From positions 1 to 20,245 of IMG/VR virus record IMGVR_UViG_3300020196_000311: a stretch of DNA of 20,245 nt; one strand, 5' to 3'. The translations under genes and the position numbers were made by a program. Every line of letters begins with the position of its first letter. Position 1 is the stretch's first letter. The notes below the pieces were generated by a model. The model was given only the letters and a program-made list of their open reading frames with translations, was not told the DNA's origin and searched no databases. Below are positions 15,195-19,748 of this stretch, piece after piece. This DNA is from a virus.

Positions 15195-15435
15195 CCAGAC
15201 CCTACCCTGCCATGCCGCGCCCAACCACGCGATACCCAACCCGACCTAACCGTGCCTCACCTAACCTCACCCAACCGCGCCCCATAAAATTTCTCGCCAG
15301 AGAAACCAAACCGTACCAGACCTAACCCTGCCTCACACGACCTCACCCCACATCGCCTTACCTAGCCGTGCCACGCCTTACCAAACCCCACCATGCCTCA
15401 CCACACCATGCCCCACCTAACCCAACCATGCCTCA
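15195..15435 (-). repeat. Array of 44 degenerate pentanucleotide units (YNNGG on the transcribed-sense strand)
   Basis: Two blocks of 5-nt units in fixed register fill almost the whole gap between two leftward genes: 18 units (15195-15284) and 26 units (15306-15435). On the + strand the rule is CCNNR. By my count 41 of 44 units start with CC (exceptions at 15230, 15336 and 15351) and all 44 end in A or G. There are 20 different unit sequences; the commonest read leftward are TGAGG (6), CATGG, TTGGG, TTAGG and TGGGG (4 each). The first TGA of the array is the stop codon of the 190-aa gene. The last unit ends about 10 nt before the ribosome site of the methyltransferase gene. The transcript would carry GG every five bases. 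Confidence 0.95.
15285..15305. repeat. Perfect hairpin spacer within the pentamer array
   Basis: A 21-nt spacer separates the two pentamer blocks and shifts their register by one base. It contains TTTCTC (15290-15295), a 4-nt loop GCCA, and GAGAAA (15300-15305). This is a perfect 6-bp hairpin with no CCNNR units inside. As leftward RNA it would be a small stem with a UGGC loop. Confidence 0.85.
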
Positions 15436-16005
15436 CTTTATTTCTTCAAACTTCGTCACTCTAAAAGTCCCAAAGGGACCACGTTTCTCTGGCCTAAAGT
15501 CGCCAATGCCAATGCTCTCACCCGCCTCGTTCAACAGGCGATGTGCGTCCTCAGACGACAGCATCTGGTCATTTAAAATCAAACGGAACTTCGCCGCCCA
15601 CTGGTCGAAGCGCGGACGGTATCGCATCACTCGACCCTTCGTCGCCGGGATAGTCACCGGGCGTCCATCCACCTCAAAGTTAGGTGCAGGTTTCCCGTCA
15701 CCGGCAAGGATCGTCACAGTATCCGACTCCATGCGCACCGCACTCGGCACGACGAACTTCAACGTTTTACGGGAGCCACGCATCTTGTGATTCACACCCG
15801 CATTCGCCATCGTTGCCGGAATCGAAAAGGCATTAAAGTAATACGTTCCATCCTGTGCGATGTAAGCATTCTTCGTCGCCTCGTCCCGAGGATTCGTACT
15901 ATCCACCATCACGCGCCGCGTGGCTTTGCCTTGCTCAACCTGTTCCGCAAACTTGTGAATCAGCAACGGCGTGTTGCCGCGAATTTCTACGTCAATCGTT
16001 TTCAT
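15433..16005 (-). CDS. Phage protein with glycine-rich C-terminal loop, unknown function, 190 aa
   Basis: ATG 16005 follows GAGG by 6 nt. The protein starts with a beta-strand-like MKTIDVEIRGNTPLLIHKF, has a charged segment (about 20-45), AFSIPATMANAGVNHKMRG in the middle, and ends with LLNEAGESIGIGDFRPEKRGPFGTFRVTKFEEI. The IGIGDFRPEK..PFG.F.V pattern at about 163-183 is what I recall from widespread phage and prophage hypothetical proteins. A glycine-rich loop followed by a strand is reminiscent of RAMP/Cas7-like RRM folds. That is speculation from pattern only, with no known activity. The gene ends at the first unit of the pentamer array. Confidence 0.75.
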   Translation of the reverse strand: MKTIDVEIRGNTPLLIHKFAEQVEQGKATRRVMVDSTNPRDEATKNAYIAQDGTYYFNAFSIPATMANAGVNHKMRGSRKTLKFVVPSAVRMESDTVTILAGDGKPAPNFEVDGRPVTIPATKGRVMRYRPRFDQWAAKFRLILNDQMLSSEDAHRLLNEAGESIGIGDFRPEKRGPFGTFRVTKFEEIK

Positions 16006-16028
16006 ACATCACCTCTTTTAAATTTAAA

Positions 16029-16592
16029 TTACGCACTCTTCCGAGCATCAATCTCGCGCTTCAAATAAAACAACGCTTTCTCCAAGTCCTGCACCGGGTC
16101 CGTACTCTTCTTGCCCGCACGGGTGACGTACTTCACCACGTTGCCCAAGCGATAGTTCAAATCTTTGGCTTCAATAAAGTCGAGCGTCTCAATGCCACCC
16201 GTCCGGTAATGCGGGGGACTGTTCACCATGTCGATACCTTTAACTTTTGAACCCCGCAAAAACTTCGCTGCACTTTCCCCTTCAACCACCAAACCATCCA
16301 AATATTGCAGCGCCTCCCGGTGGGGGTTCGTCAAACGTTCATCACGCGCTCGCACCGAGGCTAACTCCCTCTCGCGCTGCGCCGCTGCGTCGATGGCCTT
16401 CAACGCTTGATCCATTTCCTTCACCGCTTCCACAATCTTCGACGGCTTCTTGGTTTTCTTCCCTGCATTTTTATTTAAGTCCATCCAGCGAATGTGGTAG
16501 ACGTAAGTCGGCTTGACCTTCACGGTCTTGGCTACCTCGCCAACTGCCTTACCCTCTTTCAACAACTTCAAAATCTGATCCTTCTTACTCAT
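16029..16592 (-). CDS. HTH + DUF3310 phage protein, 187 aa
   Basis: The C-terminal ~65 residues match DUF3310: VNSPPHYRTGGIETLDFIEAK, then LGNVVKYVTRAGKK and DLEKALFYLKREID. This domain is common in phages and of uncertain function (often loosely labelled nucleotide kinase-like). The N-terminal ~40 residues form a helix-turn-helix (ILKLLKEGKAVGEVAKTVKV, KPTYVYHIRW), and a charged helical linker joins the two. ATG 16592 overlaps the VRR-NUC stop by 8 bp with AGGAG 10 nt upstream. A TTG two codons earlier has a shorter 4-nt spacing and is an alternative. The fusion suggests DNA- or RNA-directed action of the DUF3310 part. Confidence 0.85.
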   Translation of the reverse strand: MSKKDQILKLLKEGKAVGEVAKTVKVKPTYVYHIRWMDLNKNAGKKTKKPSKIVEAVKEMDQALKAIDAAAQRERELASVRARDERLTNPHREALQYLDGLVVEGESAAKFLRGSKVKGIDMVNSPPHYRTGGIETLDFIEAKDLNYRLGNVVKYVTRAGKKSTDPVQDLEKALFYLKREIDARKSA

Positions 16593-16869
16593 AATCAAAT
16601 AACTCCTTTAAATCATCCACGTTGGTCTCATCAATCACGATTGCCATCCCGCCCGCATCCATGATCCGTTTCAATGCAGCCTCTTGCAGCGCGGTCGGCT
16701 TGTTCCCGTTGGCCTTGCATTCAATCGCCGCAAACCTGCCGCGATAACAAATCAGGAAGTCCGGCGTCCCACTCAATCCATACCCACCGGTTGCGGGCAT
16801 CGCGTAGTAGCAGCCCATCTCGGTCAAGTAACGCTTGACCTGCTTCTTCACCTTGGCCTCGGGAGTCAC
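16585..16869 (-). CDS. VRR-NUC domain nuclease, 94 aa
   Basis: A compact single-domain PD-(D/E)XK-type nuclease. It has GGYGLSGTPDFLICYRG (catalytic Asp37), AAIECKA (Glu50, Lys52) and a following glutamine (Q62), the VRR-NUC order. In this family the stand-alone phage forms cut branched or structured DNA such as Holliday junctions, so a role in resolving replication intermediates is likely. The start is GTG 16869: VTPEAKVKKQVKRYL is the usual opening, AAGGGGG lies 4 nt upstream, and GTGA overlaps the previous stop. The in-frame TTG at 16902 is rejected. Confidence 0.92.
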   Translation of the reverse strand: MTPEAKVKKQVKRYLTEMGCYYAMPATGGYGLSGTPDFLICYRGRFAAIECKANGNKPTALQEAALKRIMDAGGMAIVIDETNVDDLKELFDYE

Positions 16870-17063
16870 TCGACCCCCTTGCCGTCCAGATAAATCTCGC
16901 AACCATTACCCCACACGGCATCGCTACCGCGCTCGGTCTTGAACTCAGCACGCTTGGCGTATTGATGCCACTCCTTGCCGGTCATGCGGAATTCTTTATT
17001 CTTGTTGTAGTCCCACCCAAAGAACTTCGTTCGCGACGGGAGCGTTGTGAGTTTTTGTTGCAT
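16866..17063 (-). CDS. Small phage protein of unknown function, 65 aa
   Basis: ATG 17063 has CGGAG 6 nt upstream, within a leader that starts with a GC-rich stem-loop (17083-17103). The protein is basic and aromatic in its first half (FFGWDYNKNKEFRMTGKEWHQYAKRAEF), and contains a short WGNGCEIYLDGKG end. The stop overlaps the VRR-NUC GTG. No family was recognised. Coupling suggests a partner of the nuclease. Confidence 0.65.
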   Translation of the reverse strand: MQQKLTTLPSRTKFFGWDYNKNKEFRMTGKEWHQYAKRAEFKTERGSDAVWGNGCEIYLDGKGVE

Positions 17064-17082
17064 GGTGTTCTCCGTTTAAGAA

Positions 17083-17103
17083 GGGGCGGGGGTTGCCCGC
17101 CCC
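17083..17103 (-). terminator. GC-rich stem-loop between two early genes, just before a ribosome site
   Basis: GGGGCGGG (17083-17090) pairs perfectly with CCCGCCCC (17096-17103) around a 5-nt loop. Leftward it is followed by TTCTTAAACGGAG, the next gene's ribosome site. It lacks a real U run, so it may be a weak terminator or attenuator or a 5' protective or processing structure. The same hairpin-CTTAA-(N)CGGAG layout recurs at 19638-19653. Confidence 0.6.
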
Positions 17104-17110
17104 CACCGTG

Positions 17111-17308
17111 TTAGTGCTCGACCGTAATGGTGAATCGAGTGTTGTCTTTCGTGTCGGTGATAACGTACTTGCCGGGGAACTCTTTAAACCAACGCCAAAG
17201 TTGATCCACCGCAACTCCAAGGTCGTTGTAAGCACCCATCGTTTCGTCATGGTCGTCTGCCAACGCGACGATGTAGCGGTACTCGGCTCGTAGTTCTTCA
17301 TAAGTCAT
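17111..17308 (-). CDS. Small phage protein of unknown function, 65 aa
   Basis: ATG 17308 follows CGGAG by 7 nt. An in-frame ATG 12 codons upstream lies in the promoter leader and is rejected. The first half is helical and acidic (MTYEELRAEYRYIVALADDHDETMGAYNDLGVAVDQLWRWF); the second half is beta-like (KYVITDTKDNTRFTITVEH). It is the first gene after the strong promoter at 17358-17386, so early expression is expected. No family was recognised. Confidence 0.7.
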   Translation of the reverse strand: MTYEELRAEYRYIVALADDHDETMGAYNDLGVAVDQLWRWFKEFPGKYVITDTKDNTRFTITVEH

Positions 17309-17357
17309 TTGCTTTCTCCGGTTTGTTGTAGTCGGTTGAACCATTCAACCAGAGCAT

Positions 17358-17386
17358 ATCATAACATACCTTTACTTACTTGTCAA
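17358..17386 (-). promoter_or_regulatory. Strong sigma70-type promoter
   Basis: Read leftward: a perfect -35 TTGACA (17381-17386), a 17-nt spacer and -10 TATGAT (17358-17363). It sits in the short gap between two genes and points at the gene starting at 17308. The spacer contains TAAAGGTATGTT, which also occurs in the promoter-like sequence at 19664-19694. Host RNA polymerase should recognise it. Confidence 0.85.
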
Positions 17387-17392
17387 CCCCCC

Positions 17393-17590
17393 CTAGTCCT
17401 CCGACTCATCCTCATCAGGCATCGCAAACTTGCCCAAGCCGAACAACCGACACGCGTGTTCCAATGCACTATCTTCCCAAGCCTCGTAGCCCACGAAGCC
17501 ATAGCGTAGTACGCGCTTAATAAACTCGTCCCGGTCGCCCGAATAAATGTCGTTGTAGACAAGTTCCAATATCATCTCTTTGCGTGTCAT
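17393..17590 (-). CDS. Small acidic-tailed phage protein, unknown function, 65 aa
   Basis: ATG 17590 has AGGA 7 nt upstream and shares ATGA with the stop of the 31-residue gene. Longer in-frame readings (17611 or beyond) lack a good site and would cover that small gene. The protein is helical with MTRKEMILELVYNDIYSGDRDEF, then YGFVGYEAWEDSALEHACRLFG and a strongly acidic end (PDEDESED). This resembles small phage proteins I recall with a conserved YE.W....L......FG core, of unknown role. Confidence 0.7.
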   Translation of the reverse strand: MTRKEMILELVYNDIYSGDRDEFIKRVLRYGFVGYEAWEDSALEHACRLFGLGKFAMPDEDESED

Positions 17591-17682
17591 AAATCTTTCC
17601 TGAATAGCCATATCACCAAAACAAATACCGCGAGCGACCACGCTACAATCTCCACAATCCTATAGTCCGTTTGGTCTAACAC
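17587..17682 (-). CDS. Single-span membrane microprotein, 31 aa
   Basis: The start is GTG 17682, with AAAGGG 7 nt upstream, and the stop is a TGA that forms ATGA with the next gene. It reads MLDQTDYRIVEIVAWSLAVF, then VLVIWLFRKDL. This is an acidic N-terminus, one hydrophobic helix of about 18 residues (IVEIVAWSLAVFVLVIWLF) and a basic C-terminal tip, a typical topology for a small inner-membrane peptide. The ribosome site plus exact coupling makes chance less likely. Function unknown. Modulation of a host membrane protein or superinfection exclusion would fit the early position. Confidence 0.55.
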   Translation of the reverse strand: MLDQTDYRIVEIVAWSLAVFVLVIWLFRKDL

Positions 17683-17694
17683 GTTCGCACCCTT

Positions 17695-17889
17695 TTAAAA
17701 TGGATTAATAGGTTGAGGTTGTTGCGGCTCATCGAGCGGTAGGTCTAACTGATTTGTGATTTGGCGCGGTCGGCACCACCACTCCCGCAGTTCGTAGAGT
17801 TCGCGCTCATAGTCGAACATTTGCTGAGTGATCCAGTCCTCATCCTCGATGGGTATCCACCAATCGTTTTGTATCTCTTGCAGTCTCAT
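17695..17889 (-). CDS. Small acidic tryptophan-containing phage protein, 64 aa
   Basis: ATG 17889 overlaps the previous stop as ATGA, with only a weak GGGTG site, so it is probably translated by coupling. It is acidic and aromatic (DWWIPIEDEDWITQQMFDYE, REWWCRPRQ), ending in a Pro/Gln-rich tail (LDEPQQPQPINPF). No family was recognised. Small acidic early proteins can mimic DNA or bind host factors, but nothing here proves this. Confidence 0.65.
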   Translation of the reverse strand: MRLQEIQNDWWIPIEDEDWITQQMFDYERELYELREWWCRPRQITNQLDLPLDEPQQPQPINPF

Positions 17890-18161
17890 GGCAGTTTCAC
17901 CCAACGGTTATCATCATCGCCGTAGTCATCGTCCGACTCGTACGCATCGAACCATTCCGCAATGTCTTCTAGTTCGCCATGCGGGACCGTACGCAAGTCC
18001 ACAATCGCCGGGGCAGAAAACGTAATCTGCACCCCTTGATCGTAGTATCCGCGCAGTTCAATCCTCGTTACTGCGAACTCGCCCTCATCATATTCGGCGG
18101 TCACGACCGCATCCCAGTCCGCACCGAATAACATCAACACGCCTGATTCTTCTTTAAACAT
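17886..18161 (-). CDS. Acidic phage protein of unknown function, 91 aa
   Basis: ATG 18161 has GAGG 8 nt upstream and overlaps the preceding stop by 8 bp. A longer in-frame start at 18212 lies inside the upstream gene. The sequence is beta-rich and acidic (VVTAEYDEGEFAVTRIELRGYYDQGVQITF), then VDLRTVPHGELEDIAEWFDAYESDDDYGDDDN with a basic tip RWVKLP. The acidic patch could be a DNA-mimic or a simple solubility tail. No domain was recognised. Confidence 0.68.
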   Translation of the reverse strand: MFKEESGVLMLFGADWDAVVTAEYDEGEFAVTRIELRGYYDQGVQITFSAPAIVDLRTVPHGELEDIAEWFDAYESDDDYGDDDNRWVKLP

Positions 18162-18366
18162 GGGTCGGTCCTCGCTGTATGACTCGTAGCGCGGCGCGTT
18201 TGCACCGGGCAATCTCTGTTTCTGTCATTTGCGTTGCGAGTTCTTCGGCTAAGTTTCTAGCCTTGTTAAAATCCTCGTCCGTCAACGCCGTAATGCCTAG
18301 CACCAGCGCGAGGGTCAACGCCTCACGATCATTTTTCGGCGGCTTTAATTCAATCTCTTGTGTCAT
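18154..18366 (-). CDS. Small helical phage protein, 70 aa
   Basis: ATG 18366 has GAGG 7 nt upstream. It is the first gene after the promoter at 18419-18447. The protein is almost entirely helical (REALTLALVLGITALTDEDFNKARNLAEELATQM, then TETEIARCKRAALRVIQ). It resembles small phage proteins I recall with the pattern ALTLAL.LAITA.TE....A..LAE, whose function is unknown. Its 3' end contains a degenerate copy of the GGTGCGAACG element. Confidence 0.75.
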   Translation of the reverse strand: MTQEIELKPPKNDREALTLALVLGITALTDEDFNKARNLAEELATQMTETEIARCKRAALRVIQRGPTHV

Positions 18367-18418
18367 GTCAGCACCTCACTTTTTCCTAGTTTGTTCAAGT
18401 TTCTTTACAATATCTCCG

Positions 18419-18447
18419 ACACTAGCGGCGCGTTCGCACCCTGTCAA
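18419..18447 (-). promoter_or_regulatory. Sigma70-type promoter containing the GGGTGCGAAC element
   Basis: Read leftward: a perfect -35 TTGACA (18442-18447), a 17-nt spacer and -10 TAGTGT (18419-18424). The first ten bases of the spacer are GGGTGCGAAC, the repeated element of this region. A protein bound there would block or shape polymerase access. It drives the gene starting at 18366, leaving a leader of roughly 45 nt. Confidence 0.75.
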
Positions 18448-18545
18448 GCCCTCAACCTAAAATAAATTCACAACGCGACCGCACCCAACTTTTTCATAGA
18501 CCCGTTCGCACCCGATCAAACCGACCCCCGGACCCGTTCGCACCG
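18432..18545 (-). repeat. Three copies of a GGTGCGAACG element in a gene-free control region
   Basis: Reading leftward, (G/C)GGTGCGAAC occurs at 18432-18441, 18504-18513 and 18536-18545. An exact copy also lies at 17683-17692 and a degenerate one (GGTGCAAAC) at 18198-18207. Two copies lie directly next to a -35-like hexamer (TTGACA at 18442-18447; TTGATC at 18514-18519, with TATGAA at 18493-18498 at a short 15-nt spacing). The gap 18367-18590 holds no convincing gene. An operator or activator site for a phage regulator is the simplest reading. Confidence 0.65.
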
Positions 18546-18590
18546 GGAAAAAATCTCTCCGGCACCGCAAAACCGGGAAAAATGAGGCCG

Positions 18591-18619
18591 AAAAAGGGGG
18601 GCGGTGGCAGTCCCGCCCC
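18591..18619 (-). terminator. Rho-independent terminator after the 92-aa gene
   Basis: Leftward, GGGGCGG pairs with CCGCCCC around an 8-nt loop, followed by CC and five T residues. It lies 20 nt past the stop codon of the 92-aa gene and upstream of the promoter region at 18419-18447. It therefore cleanly separates two transcription units. Confidence 0.8.
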
Positions 18620-18638
18620 AAGTCCACGGAGAACCTAG

Positions 18639-18917
18639 TTATTCGCCCGCTTCAAGGTCGCGTCGCACCAATTCCCGGCACGGTGGGGGCAGGTCATCCC
18701 ACGTTATACGCCGCCCCAAGTGTCGCCCCGGCACGGCGACCGCGTATTGCCCAAACCCCGCCGGGTTAAATGGGTCCGCATCCATGGCACGGGCCGCGAA
18801 TGACCCCGCAAGATGCTCCGGATAGTCCATATACACGGCGGTGTAACGGTCTATCGAGCGCCCCCCGTTATCGTAGAGCCTGACCCGCTTATCCGCTTCG
18901 ATTGTTTCGTTTTGCAT
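18639..18917 (-). CDS. Conserved small phage protein of unknown function, 92 aa
   Basis: ATG 18917 follows ACGGAGAAAG, a leader form shared with several genes here. The sequence DRYTAVYMDYPEHLAGSFAARAM, then ADPFNPAGFGQYAVAVPGRHLGRRI, matches a small protein pattern I recall in many proteobacterial phages (RYT.VYMD....... ARGM...PF.P.GFGQ......GRHLG). No function is assigned to it. It has a globular alpha/beta character and no membrane span. A terminator follows at 18591-18619. Confidence 0.8.
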   Translation of the reverse strand: MQNETIEADKRVRLYDNGGRSIDRYTAVYMDYPEHLAGSFAARAMDADPFNPAGFGQYAVAVPGRHLGRRITWDDLPPPCRELVRRDLEAGE

Positions 18918-18949
18918 ACGCTTTCTCCGTTTGGTTTGGTCTTATCAAT

Positions 18950-18984
18950 AGCCGCGTTACGGCTAGACCGGGGTTTCCCCCGGT
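18950..18984 (-). other. Tandem stem-loops in the gap between two early genes
   Basis: Two perfect hairpins stand 2 nt apart. Leftward, ACCGGGG-GAAA-CCCCGGT (18967-18984) is a 7-bp stem closed by a GNRA-type GAAA tetraloop. AGCCG-TAACG-CGGCT (18950-18964) is a 5-bp stem. No U run follows, so simple intrinsic termination is not supported. A stable RNA fold, processing site or protein-binding element is possible. Confidence 0.6.
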
Positions 18985-18999
18985 TTCGACCTTTTAGGT

Positions 19000-19281
19000 T
19001 TAGGCTGCGTCAGACTCCGCAGGATCCGCCGTGATGACGGTAGACCATGCGTTGCCACGAACAACGGGTGACCAGTAGTAGCAGTCCCCGAAGCATCCCC
19101 CGGCATACTCGCCGGGCCATCCCAACTTAGCGAGCAACGCTTGTGCGGCAGCCTTGTGATTTTCTTCGGGTTCTAATGCGTAATTTTTCGTCACATAGAT
19201 ACGCCCGGCCTCGCATTCGGCGCTGAACCGTGAACCTTTGGAATTGGTCGGGCCGTGGTACTTGGTTTTAATCGTTTGCAT
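19000..19281 (-). CDS. Conserved small phage protein of unknown function, 93 aa
   Basis: ATG 19281 lies after ACGGAGAAAACCACA. The opening MQTIKTKYHGPTNSKGSRF, the middle YALEPEENHKAAAQALLAKLGW and the glycine-rich GGCFGDCYYW match a small protein pattern I recall widely in phages and prophages of Proteobacteria, without a known function. The N-terminal strands and central helix suggest a compact alpha/beta fold. Confidence 0.82.
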   Translation of the reverse strand: MQTIKTKYHGPTNSKGSRFSAECEAGRIYVTKNYALEPEENHKAAAQALLAKLGWPGEYAGGCFGDCYYWSPVVRGNAWSTVITADPAESDAA

Positions 19282-19311
19282 TGTGGTTTTCTCCGTGTGG
19301 TGTGGTTTGGA

Positions 19312-19443
19312 TTAGAGGCCGATCATGCGAAGGGATGCGAGACCGACCCCAATGGCGAATACGCCGAAAAGGATGACCGACCCCGCGAGAATGTTGCGGA
19401 CCATGTGGGATGGGTTCCGGCGGCGTGAGGTTTTGCGTTTCAT
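19312..19443 (-). CDS. Small single-span membrane protein, 43 aa
   Basis: ATG 19443 lies 2 nt after the previous stop, with CGGAG 9 nt upstream. The N-terminus is strongly basic (MKRKTSRRRNPSHMVRN). One hydrophobic segment follows (ILAGSVILFGVFAIGVGLASL) with a short tail. This predicts a cytoplasmic basic end and one inner-membrane helix. It pairs with the 57-aa membrane gene just upstream. Function unknown. Membrane takeover or exclusion is possible. Confidence 0.65.
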   Translation of the reverse strand: MKRKTSRRRNPSHMVRNILAGSVILFGVFAIGVGLASLRMIGL

Positions 19444-19445
19444 GG

Positions 19446-19619
19446 TTACGCGCTCCGGGTTTTGAGGGCATGGGCGGCGTAGTAGAGATTGGCGGAACCC
19501 CACATGACAAAAATTATCCCCATCATTCCCGATTGAAGGTTACCGAACACAATCGAGAAAAGACCCAACGCGACAAACCCTAGGCCACCAATTGCTAGAC
19601 CGACTCCTACTAGTTTCAT
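19446..19619 (-). CDS. Small two-helix membrane protein, 57 aa
   Basis: ATG 19619 has CCGGAG 7 nt upstream, after a promoter-like sequence and a stem-loop leader. It reads MKLVGVGLAIGGLGFVALGL, then FSIVFGNLQSGMMGIIFVMW and GSANLYYAAHALKTRSA. Two hydrophobic segments (about 3-26 and 31-49) are joined by a short polar turn, with a basic C-terminal tip. It is the first gene of the leftward operon and so probably expressed first. No family was recognised. Confidence 0.68.
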   Translation of the reverse strand: MKLVGVGLAIGGLGFVALGLFSIVFGNLQSGMMGIIFVMWGSANLYYAAHALKTRSA

Positions 19620-19637
19620 TTCGTCTCTCCGGTTAAG

Positions 19638-19653
19638 GCGGGGTCATTCCCGC
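19638..19653 (-). other. Leader stem-loop before the first operon gene
   Basis: GCGGG (19638-19642) pairs with CCCGC (19649-19653) around a 6-nt loop. Leftward, it is followed by CTTAACCGGAG, the ribosome site of the 57-aa gene. It lies just downstream of a promoter-like sequence and matches the layout at 17083-17103. Confidence 0.5.
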
Positions 19654-19663
19654 TTGTGCGTCA

Positions 19664-19694
19664 ATTATAAACATACCTTTATTTATCTCGTCAA
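19664..19694 (-). promoter_or_regulatory. Probable promoter at the head of the leftward operon
   Basis: Leftward, TTGACG (19689-19694) and a perfect TATAAT (19664-19669) are separated by 19 nt, slightly longer than usual. The spacer shares TAAAGGTATGTT with the strong promoter at 17358-17386. It points at the first operon gene. Confidence 0.65.
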
Positions 19695-19748
19695 CACTTC
19701 CCGCGAAAATAATTTCGCCCGGTCCAGTTCGGCGGGGTCTTGTCCCGG

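Noticed and set aside
15195-15435. CRISPR-like array
   Set aside because: The units are 5 nt without spacers, so it cannot be a CRISPR array.
15368-15790. Rightward 140-codon frame through the pentamer array
   Set aside because: It is antisense to the 190-aa gene. The first part is only translation of the 5-nt repeats and there is no ribosome site.
18468-18497. Nine-codon frame MKKLGAVAL between two GGTGCGAACG elements
   Set aside because: It has no ribosome site and its ATG overlaps the -10-like TATGAA. Too short to support.
19268-19510. Leftward 80-codon frame rich in Pro and His
   Set aside because: It is out of frame over the two small membrane genes, which have better ribosome sites and clear membrane helices.
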